Assembly (NCBI GenBank): GCA_937967375.1
Contig: CALCJF010000042.1
Span: forward strand, 1-55,935
Direction of reading: 5' to 3'
Source: an uncultured Leucobacter sp.
GTDB lineage: Bacteria; Actinomycetota; Actinomycetes; Actinomycetales; Microbacteriaceae
Length of the DNA stretch: 55,935 nt
Made by a program: the position numbers and the translations under genes. This document shows positions 44,951-52,971 of the stretch, piece after piece. Below the pieces are notes generated by a model. That model saw nothing but the letters and a program-made list of their open reading frames with translations, did not search any database and was not told where the DNA came from. The stretch's first letter is position 1; each line of letters begins with the position of its first letter.

Positions 44951-45359
44951 GCTCGTCGCGCAGTGCGACGAGGCGTTCGATGGGCATTCCGAGCTGCTCG
45001 ATCACCGCGGGCGGCACACCGAGTGCCTGCTCGCGAAGCGCGCGACCAGCCTCGGTCGGCACCAGTGCGAACGTGCGCTCGTCGCCTGCGACTGGGTGGC
45101 GTTCGATGAGGCCAGACTGCTCGAGGCGCTTGATCAGAGGTGACAGAGTGGCCGGGTCGAGGCGCAGCAGCTCTGCGACCTCCCCGAAGCGAAGTGGCGC
45201 CTTGCCCCAGAGCGCAAGCATCACGAGATACTGCGGGTGGGTGAGCCCGAGCGGCTCGAGAATGGGGCGATAGAGGGCGATGACGTTGCGGCTTGCGACG
45301 GCGAGCGCAAAACAGACCTGCTGGTCAAGCTCGAGAAGGTCTTCGGTCGACTGTGTCAT
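44913..45359 (-). CDS. MarR-family regulator, OhrR-like
   Basis: 148 residues from ATG 45359; TAGGAT ends 6 nt before it, so it is probably leaderless. The N terminus DQQVCFALAVASRNVIALYRPIL matches OhrR, placing a reactive cysteine at Cys16 (family peroxide sensor). The winged helix is LRFGEVAELLRLDPATLSPLIKRLEQSGLIERHPVAGDERTFALVPTEAG. OhrR repressors sense organic hydroperoxides through this cysteine. No ohr peroxidase gene is adjacent; instead the divergent gene encodes a small Cys/His protein. Two palindromic operators lie between them. Confidence 0.9.
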   Translation of the reverse strand: MTQSTEDLLELDQQVCFALAVASRNVIALYRPILEPLGLTHPQYLVMLALWGKAPLRFGEVAELLRLDPATLSPLIKRLEQSGLIERHPVAGDERTFALVPTEAGRALREQALGVPPAVIEQLGMPIERLVALRDELTAVIDATDPVK

Positions 45360-45375
45360 GCACTCATCCTATCTT

Positions 45376-45423
45376 GTTTGTGCACAAACGAATGTGTTAT
45401 GATTTCGTTTGTGCGCGAACGAA
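45376..45423. promoter_or_regulatory. Two MarR operators overlapping divergent leaderless promoters
   Basis: O1 is the perfect 14-bp palindrome GTTTGTGCACAAAC (45376-45389). O2 (45404-45423) is the imperfect TTCGTTTGTGCGCGAACGAA with 8 of 10 symmetric positions. O1 sits in both promoters: rightward TATGAT (45398-45403) starts the small gene at GTG 45411, and leftward TAGGAT (45371-45366) starts the MarR gene. O2 covers the start of the small gene. This layout fits repression of both genes by the MarR protein. Confidence 0.75.
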
Positions 45424-45665
45424 AACGACGACTGTGGCATGAAACTCCTTGGGATGGCGAGCCCGGATTCTGGTCAGCTTGGCGACGGTTCTTCTACCAG
45501 TTTGAGGGCACCTCGCAGTTGGGAGACCCGAATGAACCGGCCTACATACCCGCCGCAGACCCAAAGTGCCCGATCTGTCAGATCTCGCTGAAACAGCACC
45601 GCATCGATCGCGGCGGCCCGGGCAAAGCGACTCACCTGAAATGCCCAGCGCAGCAGCCTAGTTAA
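45411..45665 (+). CDS. Small CxxC/HxxC protein divergent from the MarR gene
   Basis: 84 residues if it starts at GTG 45411, 7 nt after a TATGAT -10 box (leaderless); ATG 45399 overlaps that box. The sequence is rich in aromatic and basic residues (HETPWDGEPGFWSAWRRFFYQFEGTSQLGDP). Near the C terminus it has CPIC (Cys53, Cys56) and HLKC (His75, Cys78), which look like a small zinc-binding knuckle. No named family is recognised. Its promoter and start lie within two operators of the OhrR-like regulator, so it may be the redox-controlled output of this locus. Confidence 0.65.
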   Translation: MRERKRRLWHETPWDGEPGFWSAWRRFFYQFEGTSQLGDPNEPAYIPAADPKCPICQISLKQHRIDRGGPGKATHLKCPAQQPS

Positions 45666-45693
45666 CGTCGGTGGTGACTGTTAGCCTTCGAGC

Positions 45694-46050
45694 ATGGCAC
45701 CCACTCATCACAGCATCAACTACGTCGAGCTAACCGTCACCGACCTTGCCGCGGCCAAGGCGTTCTACCAAGGCGCCTTCGGTTGGGCCTTCAACGACTA
45801 TGGCCCCAGCTACGCCGGCATCAGAGGCGAGGGCGACACCGAAGTCGGCGGCCTGTTCGAAGCGTCCGAGGCAAGGCCCTTCGGTGGCCCGTTCGTGATC
45901 CTCTTCTCAGAAGACCTCGACGCAACCGCTGCCGCGATCACTTCAGCGGGTGGGCAGGTCGTGCAGGGGCCGTACGAGTTTCCGGGTGGGCGGCGCCTGC
46001 ACTTCACCGACCCGAGCGGCAACGAGCTCGGGGTGTGGGCAGAGCTCTAG
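45694..46050 (+). CDS. VOC-superfamily (glyoxalase-like) protein
   Basis: 118 residues from ATG 45694, with TAGCCT (45682-45687) 6 nt before it and no ribosome site. It shows a single VOC domain: HSINYVELTVTDLAAAKAFYQGAFGWAFNDYGPSYAGIRGEG, FVILFSEDLDATAAAITSAGGQVVQGPYEFPGGRRLHFTDPSGNELGVWAE. These proteins usually dimerise to bind metal and act in small-molecule isomerisation, cleavage or resistance. It follows the small Cys/His protein by 28 nt but seems to have its own start signal. Substrate unknown. Confidence 0.86.
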   Translation: MAPTHHSINYVELTVTDLAAAKAFYQGAFGWAFNDYGPSYAGIRGEGDTEVGGLFEASEARPFGGPFVILFSEDLDATAAAITSAGGQVVQGPYEFPGGRRLHFTDPSGNELGVWAEL

Positions 46051-46192
46051 CAGTTCGTCGAAGATCGGCGTTGCTTCAGAGCTGTTCGCGCGCACGTCGT
46101 TGCGGGGGGCCTGTTCGCGTTCCATCCCCTAACGCTAACGCGAATCCGACCCAGCAGACGACTCGACGGGCCATGGGCGCCGATTTTGTCTC

Positions 46193-46218
46193 AAAAAGGA
46201 TCAGGCGGCCTCCGATCC
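46193..46218 (-). terminator. Rho-independent terminator of the MpaB-like gene
   Basis: On the minus strand GGATC-N2-AGGC-N-GCCT-N2-GATCC is followed by TTTTT (45-70 nt after the stop at 46262). Confidence 0.6.
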
Positions 46219-46261
46219 CCAAACCCAAAGCCGCCCGCGCCGCCCCTTGCGAGTTGACGAG

Positions 46262-47134
46262 TTACGCCTTTGCTGGCCGTACGCGCTGGTAAGGCTTCGC
46301 AATCGACTCGCCGATCGAATCTGCGATCAGTTGTTCGGCTGAGCGGTTCTTGCGGGAGAGCTTCGCTATCCACTTCGTGAACCGCGCGCCCCTCGCAAAC
46401 TCTTTCGCGCTGCGATCTTCGACGGCGTAGAAGTAGAGGGCGCTCTCGGGCAGCAGCGACAGCACCCCGTTGATGATGCGACGGGCAACCCATTTGGCTA
46501 TCGGTCCCTTCACATCAGGGTGACGAAGCGAGTGCCCCGCGAGAGCGGCGAAAATCGTGAGTGCCTTCGTGTTGAGCTCCTCGCGAATGTACTCGTCGAG
46601 TTCGGCAAAAGTCTCGAAGAACGGGCCTGGAACATGGATGCTCTCGGCACCACGACGGGACTCCTGCACCAGCTGATCCGCCTCTTGCGCGGTCATGCCC
46701 GGCCCAAATTCCTGGTAGCCGCGCACCGCCGACCAAATGTACGTCCACCAAGTCCACCGTTGCCAGGTCGGCTGCTTGGCGCTCACGACCTCCCCCGTCT
46801 CAGGGTTAGTCCACGAGGCGCGCTCGTGCAGCCGGTCGACGTGCGCGGCCGCCGCATCAGCGTGCGCTTTGTCGGCAAAAATCGCGTCGCGAAGATAGGC
46901 AGAAGTGCGGTCGAACCTCGCTGCGAGCTGTTCGGGCCCTTCGTTCGTCATCGAGACGCGCTGAAAGTGCGTCATCATTCCGGGTTCGAGCATCTGCAGA
47001 AACACTGCGTTCTTCGCGCCGAGCATCGATCCTGGATCAGAGAACACTCGCCACGAAATGCTGTCTGGGCCGTAGTAGCCGTCGTCGGCCCTCGGCGCGT
47101 CAGCAAGTGTGCGGCTCGGGTATTCCTCGGTCAA
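46262..47134 (-). CDS. Oxygenase MpaB-family (DUF2236) protein
   Basis: 290 residues from TTG 47134 with a strong AAGGGGGAG before it. It matches the DUF2236/oxygenase MpaB group: YGPDSISWRVFSDPGSMLGAKNAVFLQMLEPGMMTHFQRVSM, RFDRTSAYLRDAIFADKAHADAAAAHVDRLHERASW, WTYIWSAVRGYQEFGPGMTAQEADQLVQESRRGAE. Members hold latex-clearing-protein-like haem oxygenase folds; a haem ligand cannot be confirmed by eye. There are no signal peptide or membrane segments. Stand-alone gene with its own terminator. Confidence 0.86.
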   Translation of the reverse strand: MTEEYPSRTLADAPRADDGYYGPDSISWRVFSDPGSMLGAKNAVFLQMLEPGMMTHFQRVSMTNEGPEQLAARFDRTSAYLRDAIFADKAHADAAAAHVDRLHERASWTNPETGEVVSAKQPTWQRWTWWTYIWSAVRGYQEFGPGMTAQEADQLVQESRRGAESIHVPGPFFETFAELDEYIREELNTKALTIFAALAGHSLRHPDVKGPIAKWVARRIINGVLSLLPESALYFYAVEDRSAKEFARGARFTKWIAKLSRKNRSAEQLIADSIGESIAKPYQRVRPAKA

Positions 47135-47342
47135 TGCTCCCCCTTGGGCAAAACTTCTTCACCAGATGTTCGCAAGCCTATTGAAGCCGATGCGACGCCC
47201 GCTGGCGAGAACTCGGCCAGATCACGCAAACTTCGTACATTCCACGCTGGCGGCGCTGTTTTGGCATGTTTGCGCCCCCGCACGGGCCTTTTCGGCGCTA
47301 CGTTGATGCTCAGCCCAGACGCTTGCACCGAAAAGGATTTTG

Positions 47343-47657
47343 ATGACAAACCAGCCTTCTGACCCGCCCGCTCCCCCAGCATTTGCTCGCCACTGGAGTT
47401 CGCGACTCTCGCTTATCGCCGGGCTCATCAGCCTGGCTACCCTGATCGCATTCTTCTTCACCTCGACCGGCCCCGTATTTCTCTGGCTGGGAGTCGTCGC
47501 CGGTCTCGTCGGTATCGTGTTCGGGATCGTTGCACTGCGACGCCACAAACCCGACCCCTCTGCGATAACCGGCATCGTCACCGGCTCGGTCAGTGCGCTG
47601 CTCGGCCTCGGTCTCTTCGTGTTCGCACTGGTGTTTGTTGGGGCGCTCTCGCTTTAG
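47343..47657 (+). CDS. Small membrane protein of unknown function (DUF4190-like)
   Basis: 104 residues from ATG 47343 with AAAGGA 5-6 nt before the start (a TTG at 47340 is in frame). A Pro-rich cytoplasmic N terminus (NQPSDPPAPPAFARHW) precedes three hydrophobic helices: RLSLIAGLISLATLIAFFF, FLWLGVVAGLVGIVFGIVAL and ITGIVTGSVSALLGLGLFVFALVFVGALSL. This Gly-rich pattern resembles DUF4190 proteins, common in Actinobacteria, of unknown function. It converges on the AAA+ gene. Confidence 0.72.
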   Translation: MTNQPSDPPAPPAFARHWSSRLSLIAGLISLATLIAFFFTSTGPVFLWLGVVAGLVGIVFGIVALRRHKPDPSAITGIVTGSVSALLGLGLFVFALVFVGALSL

Positions 47658-47705
47658 GCGCCGTTCGTCCGCCAACGAAACGCCAAGCCCAAACGATCGT
47701 TTGGC

Positions 47706-50700
47706 TCAGATTCCGGCAAGGCCGTGGGCGCTGGCAAACGCGTCGAGTACCGATGGCGGAATGACGGCGAGCTCGGTATCGGGCACGTTGTTCGTGGCGA
47801 TGTGGTCAGACTGCAGGCTCTCAAGCTGCTCTGCGAGTATGCGAGCACTGCGCCCATTCGCCCGCTCGTTTTCGGGGAGGGATCGGTAAGCAGCGGCGAC
47901 AAGGGCAGCGAGCCTCACCGTATCGACAGCCCAAGACTTCGCGATGATTCGCACGGTGATCTCGGCGACCTCTTCAGCGGAGTAGTCATCGAAGTGCACC
48001 GAGTGCGGCACACGAGAGCGCAGCCCGGGATTCGAGGTGAAGAAGGTCTCCATCTCGTCCGCGTACCCCGCGAGGATCGCGACAAACTTATCGCGATCGT
48101 TCTCGAGGCGCGGCAGCAGCGTTGCGATCACCGCCTGACCATAGTCCGACGAAGAATCGCCTCCCCGATAGAGGTCGTATGCCTCGTCGATGAAGAGCAC
48201 TCCCCCCATCGCCTCGTCGAGGGCAAGTGTAGTGCGCTGTTCGCTCTGGCCAAGGAAGGCACCGACCAGCGCAGCGCGGTTCACCTCTTTCACCGTCGGC
48301 CTCGAGAGCACTCCGAGTTCGCGAAAGAGCTCGGCGATGATGCGAGCGACAGTGGTCTTGCCGGTTCCGGGACTGCCCGTGAAGGTGACGTGATAGGTCG
48401 GGCGCGAGATGTTCGCGTCGACCTGAATGCGTCGTTGATCGGCCTTGACTCGATTGACGAGCTTCGCGACCCAGCCTTTCACCTCTGCGAGGCCCACCAT
48501 GCTGTCGAGTTCGGCCAGCAACTGCGCCACCGACGATGATCCGCCCTCAGCATGCGCGTCTACGCCGGCGAGCGCATAGAGATCGTCATCTGCGATCAAC
48601 CGGTAGTCCGCGATGGTGCGGGTGCGAAGTTCGTGCAGGCGGTCGACCTGATGCCCGATGAGGGTCTGGTTGAAGTTGCGCACCCAACGGGCGTTGCTGC
48701 GATCGGCACTCTGCCGATACCCCTGGCCGAGAATCCTTCGGTACAGCTCTTCGTCTTCGAGCTCATAGTCAGTGTCGGTGAGCGACTTCACTCCGATAGT
48801 GGCGAGCTCTTCGCCTGAGTAGTCTTCGAAGTCGAAGCGATTGGGCGCCCGAGATTCAAGGCCTGCGTTCATGTCGAGCAGTCTCTGCATCTTGTCGGTG
48901 TAGCCGGCGAAGATGATCATGAGATCGTCTCGGTGGTTCTCCATATACGCGATGATGGTGTCGAGCACCTCTTGGCCGTAGTCTTCTTCGAGCGACTGTG
49001 CCAACGAGTACGCCTCATCGATGAAGAGAATGCCGCCCCTGGCGCTGTCGAGCACCTTCTCCGTCATGGCCGCCGAGTCACCAATATATTGACCGACAAG
49101 GTCGGGGCGCCCCACTTCGACAAAGACATCCGAAGACACGACGCCCTCTGCGTAGAGCGCCTTGCCGAGCAGGCGTGCCACCGTAGTCTTGCCGGTTCCC
49201 GGGTTGCCGAGAAACAGGCTGTGCAATGTCAGCGGCATCGATTTCAGGCCGAGCCCCGCTCGCTCGCGATTGATGACCGCGTTCTTCACGAACTGCGCGG
49301 CCTGTTCTTTGACCTTGCGAAGCCCAATGAGGTGGTTCAGCGCTGCAAGCGAATCGTCACGCAAGCCTGAGATGTCTTCGCCGCCTGAGCCGGGGTCGGC
49401 GGGCGCTCCCGCCCGGGTCGGCAGAGACGAGGTCACCATGGCGCCCCTCGCCCCTTCTCGGTTGCCTGTGAGACCGCGCACCACCTGCCCGTTACCCTCA
49501 AGCGTGATCTTGGGGGTTCGACCCGAAGCAAACGAGGTGAAGCTGAGCAACGATTGTTCGCCGACATTGATCTCAGAGCCCGCGGGAAAGTCGAGCACAT
49601 CCATATCTAGTGTCGCCTGGCCCCGCCCAGTAAGGGAGCACTGGTTGCGCAAGTTCGGCATGATCCCCAGGACGCCCGCCGAAACGACCTTTGCCTGGCC
49701 CTGCGCAGCGATTCTGATGACGCTGCAGTTCTCGAGCGAGATCACAGAGGATGCCGCGAAGTCGCACCACCCGAGCTCGCAGGAAAGCGCCGAGACTCGC
49801 CCCTCACCCATGACGGTGATGGTCGCCCGCGTCTCAGTTGGGCTGGCGCGCAACTCGCAGGCGGTCGCCGTCAGCGCGCCCTCGACGAACAGCGCTGGAA
49901 ACTCGGCGGCGGGGTGGCTGCGCACGATCATTCCGTGCATCGAGAGGTCTGCTCCGCCTGACACGTACACGGCGTTGTTCGTGACCGGGTGCTCGATCGT
50001 GAAGTTCGTCAATGTGAGGCTGGCACCCGAGGGAACGTCGAATCCTCCCTGCATCAGAATGCGGTCGCGCCGCCCCTCCCCGTCAATGTTCACTTCGCAC
50101 TGATACTGATCGCGGCCGACATTTTCGAACGAATACTGGCCCTCTTCGAGCACAAGGGTGTCGCCCGGTTTGATCCGAGGCAATATGTCGCTCGCGAAGC
50201 TGTTGCCCTGGTGGGCGGGCCAGAGCACCCGCTGTGGGCCGTCTCCCGCACGTCGCTGCGGAGCCTTGCGCGCCAGTGGCGCTGACTGCACAACCTCGAC
50301 GTAGGGGCTCTCACAGAAGACTGCTGCGTCGGCTTCGGCGAGCACTCTGAGCACCCCGCCTCCCGACGACTCGATCTGCGCGATTCGTAGGGTGGCGGCA
50401 TTTGCCTGAGCCTCAAACATCTCGCCTCCGACGAGGCGAACACGCTCGAGTTCGAGCGACGCGCCACTGAGCACGCGAAGCGCCCGCTTTCCCGGCACCG
50501 GGGCCAGATCGAGCGACCCGTAGCCGCGCACCTGGGCCCCTTCGCCGGCGAACACGAGGTGCGCCGCGCAGCCGACGAGATCGGCCGAACCATCTCGCAC
50601 TTCGAGACCACCGAGGTTCGATGCCGTGGCGTGCAACCGGGCACCCGCTGTCACCCTGACCGTGGTGAGATCTGCGTCGTCAGCGATGGCGACCCGATTC

Positions 50701-51062
50701 AGCACCAGGGTGCCGCTGTCGACACCCACGGTAATCGTGCTCGCAGTGGGGTCACCGGCAATGCGGCAGTCAGTCACACTGAGGTACGCGCTCGACTCGC
50801 GCATCATCGCGATCGCACTGCCGCGTGGTTGCGCACTTACGGTCAGTGCGGCGAGAGCGCAGCTGCCCTGGGGCACGATCGTGCCGACCAAGGTCGTGGC
50901 TTCGGCGCTGCCCTCACCCACCAGAGTCAGCGCGTTCAGCGTGACTGAACCCACCTGGTGCATGCCGGGTGCGAAGGAGATCACGTCACCCTGAACGGCC
51001 TGCGCCAGCGCTGCTGCAATCGGAATGCGATTCGGGCCCGTTCCGACGTAAAGGGTGGTCAT
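47706..51062 (-). CDS. Beta-helix and tandem CbbX/SpoVK-type AAA+ ATPase fusion protein
   Basis: 1118 residues, ATG 51062. Residues 1-250 and about 278-540 are two right-handed beta-helix modules, each beginning with the same pattern (ALAQAVQGDVISFAPGMHQV; DILPRIKPGDTLVLEEGQYSF) and continuing as short beta-turn repeats with many Ser/Thr/Gly/Asn. A linker (541-575) leads to two AAA+ domains of the CbbX/CfxQ/SpoVK type. AAA1: Walker A GNPGTGKTT (619-627), Walker B GGILFIDEAY (676-685), sensor arginines ESRAP. AAA2: GSPGTGKTT (896-904), GGVLFIDEAY (953-962), RSRVP. All nucleotide-binding residues look intact. Related AAA domains occur in rubisco activase and in EccA of type VII secretion, but no such genes are nearby. 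It likely remodels a target recognised by the beta-helix; no signal peptide. Confidence 0.88.
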   Translation of the reverse strand: MTTLYVGTGPNRIPIAAALAQAVQGDVISFAPGMHQVGSVTLNALTLVGEGSAEATTLVGTIVPQGSCALAALTVSAQPRGSAIAMMRESSAYLSVTDCRIAGDPTASTITVGVDSGTLVLNRVAIADDADLTTVRVTAGARLHATASNLGGLEVRDGSADLVGCAAHLVFAGEGAQVRGYGSLDLAPVPGKRALRVLSGASLELERVRLVGGEMFEAQANAATLRIAQIESSGGGVLRVLAEADAAVFCESPYVEVVQSAPLARKAPQRRAGDGPQRVLWPAHQGNSFASDILPRIKPGDTLVLEEGQYSFENVGRDQYQCEVNIDGEGRRDRILMQGGFDVPSGASLTLTNFTIEHPVTNNAVYVSGGADLSMHGMIVRSHPAAEFPALFVEGALTATACELRASPTETRATITVMGEGRVSALSCELGWCDFAASSVISLENCSVIRIAAQGQAKVVSAGVLGIMPNLRNQCSLTGRGQATLDMDVLDFPAGSEINVGEQSLLSFTSFASGRTPKITLEGNGQVVRGLTGNREGARGAMVTSSLPTRAGAPADPGSGGEDISGLRDDSLAALNHLIGLRKVKEQAAQFVKNAVINRERAGLGLKSMPLTLHSLFLGNPGTGKTTVARLLGKALYAEGVVSSDVFVEVGRPDLVGQYIGDSAAMTEKVLDSARGGILFIDEAYSLAQSLEEDYGQEVLDTIIAYMENHRDDLMIIFAGYTDKMQRLLDMNAGLESRAPNRFDFEDYSGEELATIGVKSLTDTDYELEDEELYRRILGQGYRQSADRSNARWVRNFNQTLIGHQVDRLHELRTRTIADYRLIADDDLYALAGVDAHAEGGSSSVAQLLAELDSMVGLAEVKGWVAKLVNRVKADQRRIQVDANISRPTYHVTFTGSPGTGKTTVARIIAELFRELGVLSRPTVKEVNRAALVGAFLGQSEQRTTLALDEAMGGVLFIDEAYDLYRGGDSSSDYGQAVIATLLPRLENDRDKFVAILAGYADEMETFFTSNPGLRSRVPHSVHFDDYSAEEVAEITVRIIAKSWAVDTVRLAALVAAAYRSLPENERANGRSARILAEQLESLQSDHIATNNVPDTELAVIPPSVLDAFASAHGLAGI

Positions 51063-51284
51063 AGGCGTTCAGCCGTATCGGTCCAGTCTGCAACTGGCGC
51101 GAGGCTGATCCTCTTCGAAAAACCTTCTGCCATGTGCCGCACATGTGTACCCATGAACCCAGTATGGTGCAGAGCTCGCTCCTGCGCAGTTGCCCGGCTT
51201 CATACCACGCAGCGTTGCCGCCCGCCAGGGGGTGTGGCAATCACTGCAGCGAGGAGAACCTGGAGGAAAGCAAAGGAGCGCACC

Positions 51285-51590
51285 ATGCGAGTACTACTAG
51301 TGATTGCCAAGATTCTCGTGATCGTCGGAGGGTTGAACTGGGGGCTCATCGGGGTCTTTCAATACAACCTGGTCGACGCGATACTCGGCGAGGGATCGAT
51401 TGGGGCTCAGGTGGTGTACATCGCCGTGGGTGTCGCTGCACTGCTGACGATCATCGACCTGTTCGTCGCGAGGTACGCCGATCGCCCAACCATGGAGCGC
51501 GAGCCTGTGGAAATGCGGGCTACTGATGAATTTCAGGATCCGGCGGACCCGACGTATCGCGCAACGCCGCTTGACCGCGGACCAATGTGA
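51285..51590 (+). CDS. DUF378-family small membrane protein
   Basis: 101 residues from ATG 51285 with AAAGGAG 6 nt upstream. The N-terminal half is the DUF378 signature: two membrane helices with the conserved LVIVGGLNWGLIGVFQYNLVDAILG loop, followed by AQVVYIAVGVAALLTIIDLFVARY. A polar, acidic C-terminal tail (about 68-101) is additional. The function of DUF378 is unknown. It is divergent from the AAA+ fusion gene across 222 bp. Confidence 0.85.
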   Translation: MRVLLVIAKILVIVGGLNWGLIGVFQYNLVDAILGEGSIGAQVVYIAVGVAALLTIIDLFVARYADRPTMEREPVEMRATDEFQDPADPTYRATPLDRGPM

Positions 51591-51978
51591 TGCCGATCTT
51601 CGATTGAGAGCCCGTCACGCCCGGGTTCAATTTGCGCAAGAAATGTGCAATTCGCGCATCGATAAAAGTGACTCTTTTCTCGGGTTCAACTCTGCTCTAA
51701 CTTATGAGCAAGGCGAGAGCCCCTACGCACGCTCTAGAAAGTGAACATAGGGGCTCTCTAGGTACCGGAAGCAGCCCAAAGGGGTTGGGGGCCTCGGAGC
51801 CCAGACCTAGCGTAGTAGCGGAACGGCTTCATGCCGGGGGTAATTCTGGGGGAAGATTCTGCGGGATCGCGCTGTTCAGGAAGAAGCTCCCGGCCGATTC
51901 TTGGCTGGTTGTGACGGTCGCTGCCCTGTCGGAAAGTTCAGGGTGCGGAGGCGCTTGGAACTGGGCCAGACCCGGTAG
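51591..51978. other. Non-coding stretch with an 11-bp hairpin
   Basis: No convincing gene. It contains a perfect inverted repeat GAGAGCCCCTA (51715-51725) / TAGGGGCTCTC (51748-51758) with a 22-nt loop, then a G-rich stretch (51777-51870). A start-like ATG at 51704 opens a frame running into the DUF3237 gene on the other strand and looks spurious. A small RNA or the end of the DUF378 transcript is possible. Confidence 0.4.
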
Positions 51979-52422
51979 CTACGCAATGACCTCGAACACG
52001 TCGATCGTCGTATGCGTATCGAATGACTCTGCACGTCCGACGAACACTCTCTGGGTAAGCCATTGCAGCCGTGGCGAGATGGTTCGAAACTGCGGCGTCG
52101 TCATGAAGAGCTGATCGGGGTGCCGCTCGTCCGGGGGCGAGATTCTGCCCAGGTTCACCACGTCGACGATCTCGCCCTCGGTGGTTCGAAACCAGTAGCG
52201 GGCTTCGACCTCAAGAGAGGAGTCACCGCGGTAAAGACACCAGTCGGCGCCGCCGGGCATCACCTCTGCCTCGATGCGGCCGCTTACCGAGCCTCCCGTG
52301 ATCGGGATGATCTCGAGTGATTCGCCGGGGCGACGCTGGATCGGCAGTCCGGGATCGACCTTCGCAATAATGCGAAAGGCGAACTCGAGTTCCGGGATCG
52401 CGGGGGGTTCGGCCAGATTCAT
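51979..52422 (-). CDS. DUF3237-family protein
   Basis: 147 residues from ATG 52422, with AAGGGAGAGAAT immediately before. The sequence PELEFAFRIIAKVDPGLPIQRRPGESLEIIPITGGSVSGRIEAEVMPGGADWCLYRGDSSLEVEARYWFRTTEGEIVDVVNLGRI is the DUF3237 pattern (UPF0311-like beta barrel). Its function is unknown. An in-frame extension to 52542 lacks a ribosome site. It stands alone, with no partner gene close by. Confidence 0.83.
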   Translation of the reverse strand: MNLAEPPAIPELEFAFRIIAKVDPGLPIQRRPGESLEIIPITGGSVSGRIEAEVMPGGADWCLYRGDSSLEVEARYWFRTTEGEIVDVVNLGRISPPDERHPDQLFMTTPQFRTISPRLQWLTQRVFVGRAESFDTHTTIDVFEVIA

Positions 52423-52673
52423 ATTCTCTCCCTTGAGCGGTGCGCTAAGTAGCGTACAAGGTACGCTTCGTTTTCGCCAACCTTGGTGCGAGCCGACGAG
52501 CACCGCCTGGAGGAACCGAACACAGAATGTGGGACACCGCACACACGCGCTTGCAGTTCTCCAGGACGTCTAGCCTCCGTCACGCATGCACGATCGCGGG
52601 AATGCTGCTGGCCCGTCCCGCGTTACAGAATGCACTACCCAGTCAAGTTGGGGCTCACGGAAAGGAGAACACA

Positions 52674-52769
52674 ATGAATCAAAACATTTGGGCTCCGGGC
52701 TCTGGCATGGTGCCAGAAACTGTGGAGCTGCTAGGGGATCTCATCACAGTCGACGAGCCGCCCTGTTAA
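52674..52769 (+). CDS. Possible 31-residue peptide gene
   Basis: ATG 52674 is preceded by a textbook AAAGGAG 7 nt upstream and the frame stops at TAA 52767. The peptide begins MNQNIWAPGSGM, has an acidic amphipathic middle (PETVELLGDLITVDE) and ends Pro-Pro-Cys. This looks like a small secreted or modified peptide, or a leader peptide; no maturase gene is nearby. The same frame is open upstream to 52527, but only this start has a ribosome site. Not identifiable with any known family. Confidence 0.4.
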   Translation: MNQNIWAPGSGMVPETVELLGDLITVDEPPC

Positions 52770-52771
52770 GA

Positions 52772-52845
52772 AACGACTGGGGCTTCCCCGACCATGGGGC
52801 GGCACACCCAGCATCGTCCGGGGTAATGACCTCGGCTTCCCCGAC
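52772..52845 (+). repeat. Two copies of a 21-bp motif after the small peptide gene
   Basis: AACGACTGGGGCTTCCCCGA (52772 on) and AATGACCTCGGCTTCCCCGA (52825 on) match at 17 of 21 positions, 53 bp apart. Read as protein they give NDWGFPD and NDLGFPD, but in two different frames, neither that of the peptide. Remnants of a duplicated coding unit or paired RNA hairpins are both possible. Confidence 0.45.
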
Positions 52846-52904
52846 GAGTCGCCGGGCAGGACCAAAGGCACCGCTAGGTCGGGGGCGAGTCACGCCCTGA
52901 CGAG

Positions 52905-52946
52905 AAAATAAAGGAACCCCCAAGAGTAGAAGCCTCTTGGGGGTTC
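52905..52946 (-). terminator. Terminator of the tRNA cluster
   Basis: Perfect 13-bp stem (GAACCCCCAAGAG at 52914-52926 with 52934-52946) and 7-nt loop; on the minus strand it is followed by CTTTATTTTC. It ends the leftward tRNA-Glu/Asp/Phe transcript. Confidence 0.85.
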
Positions 52947-52971
52947 AGCAGCGGCGTAATAATCCGCTACG

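Noticed and set aside
47706..51062. EccA component of a type VII secretion system
   Set aside because: The AAA+ type is similar, but EccA has TPR repeats and one AAA+ domain, and no EccB-E or EsxAB genes lie nearby.
51704..52114. 136-codon plus-strand frame starting before the DUF3237 gene
   Set aside because: Starts just upstream of a hairpin, lacks a ribosome site and runs antisense into a supported gene.
52674..52769. Lasso peptide or lanthipeptide precursor
   Set aside because: Only a general leader-like amphipathic segment is seen; no maturation enzyme, protease or transporter gene is within the window.
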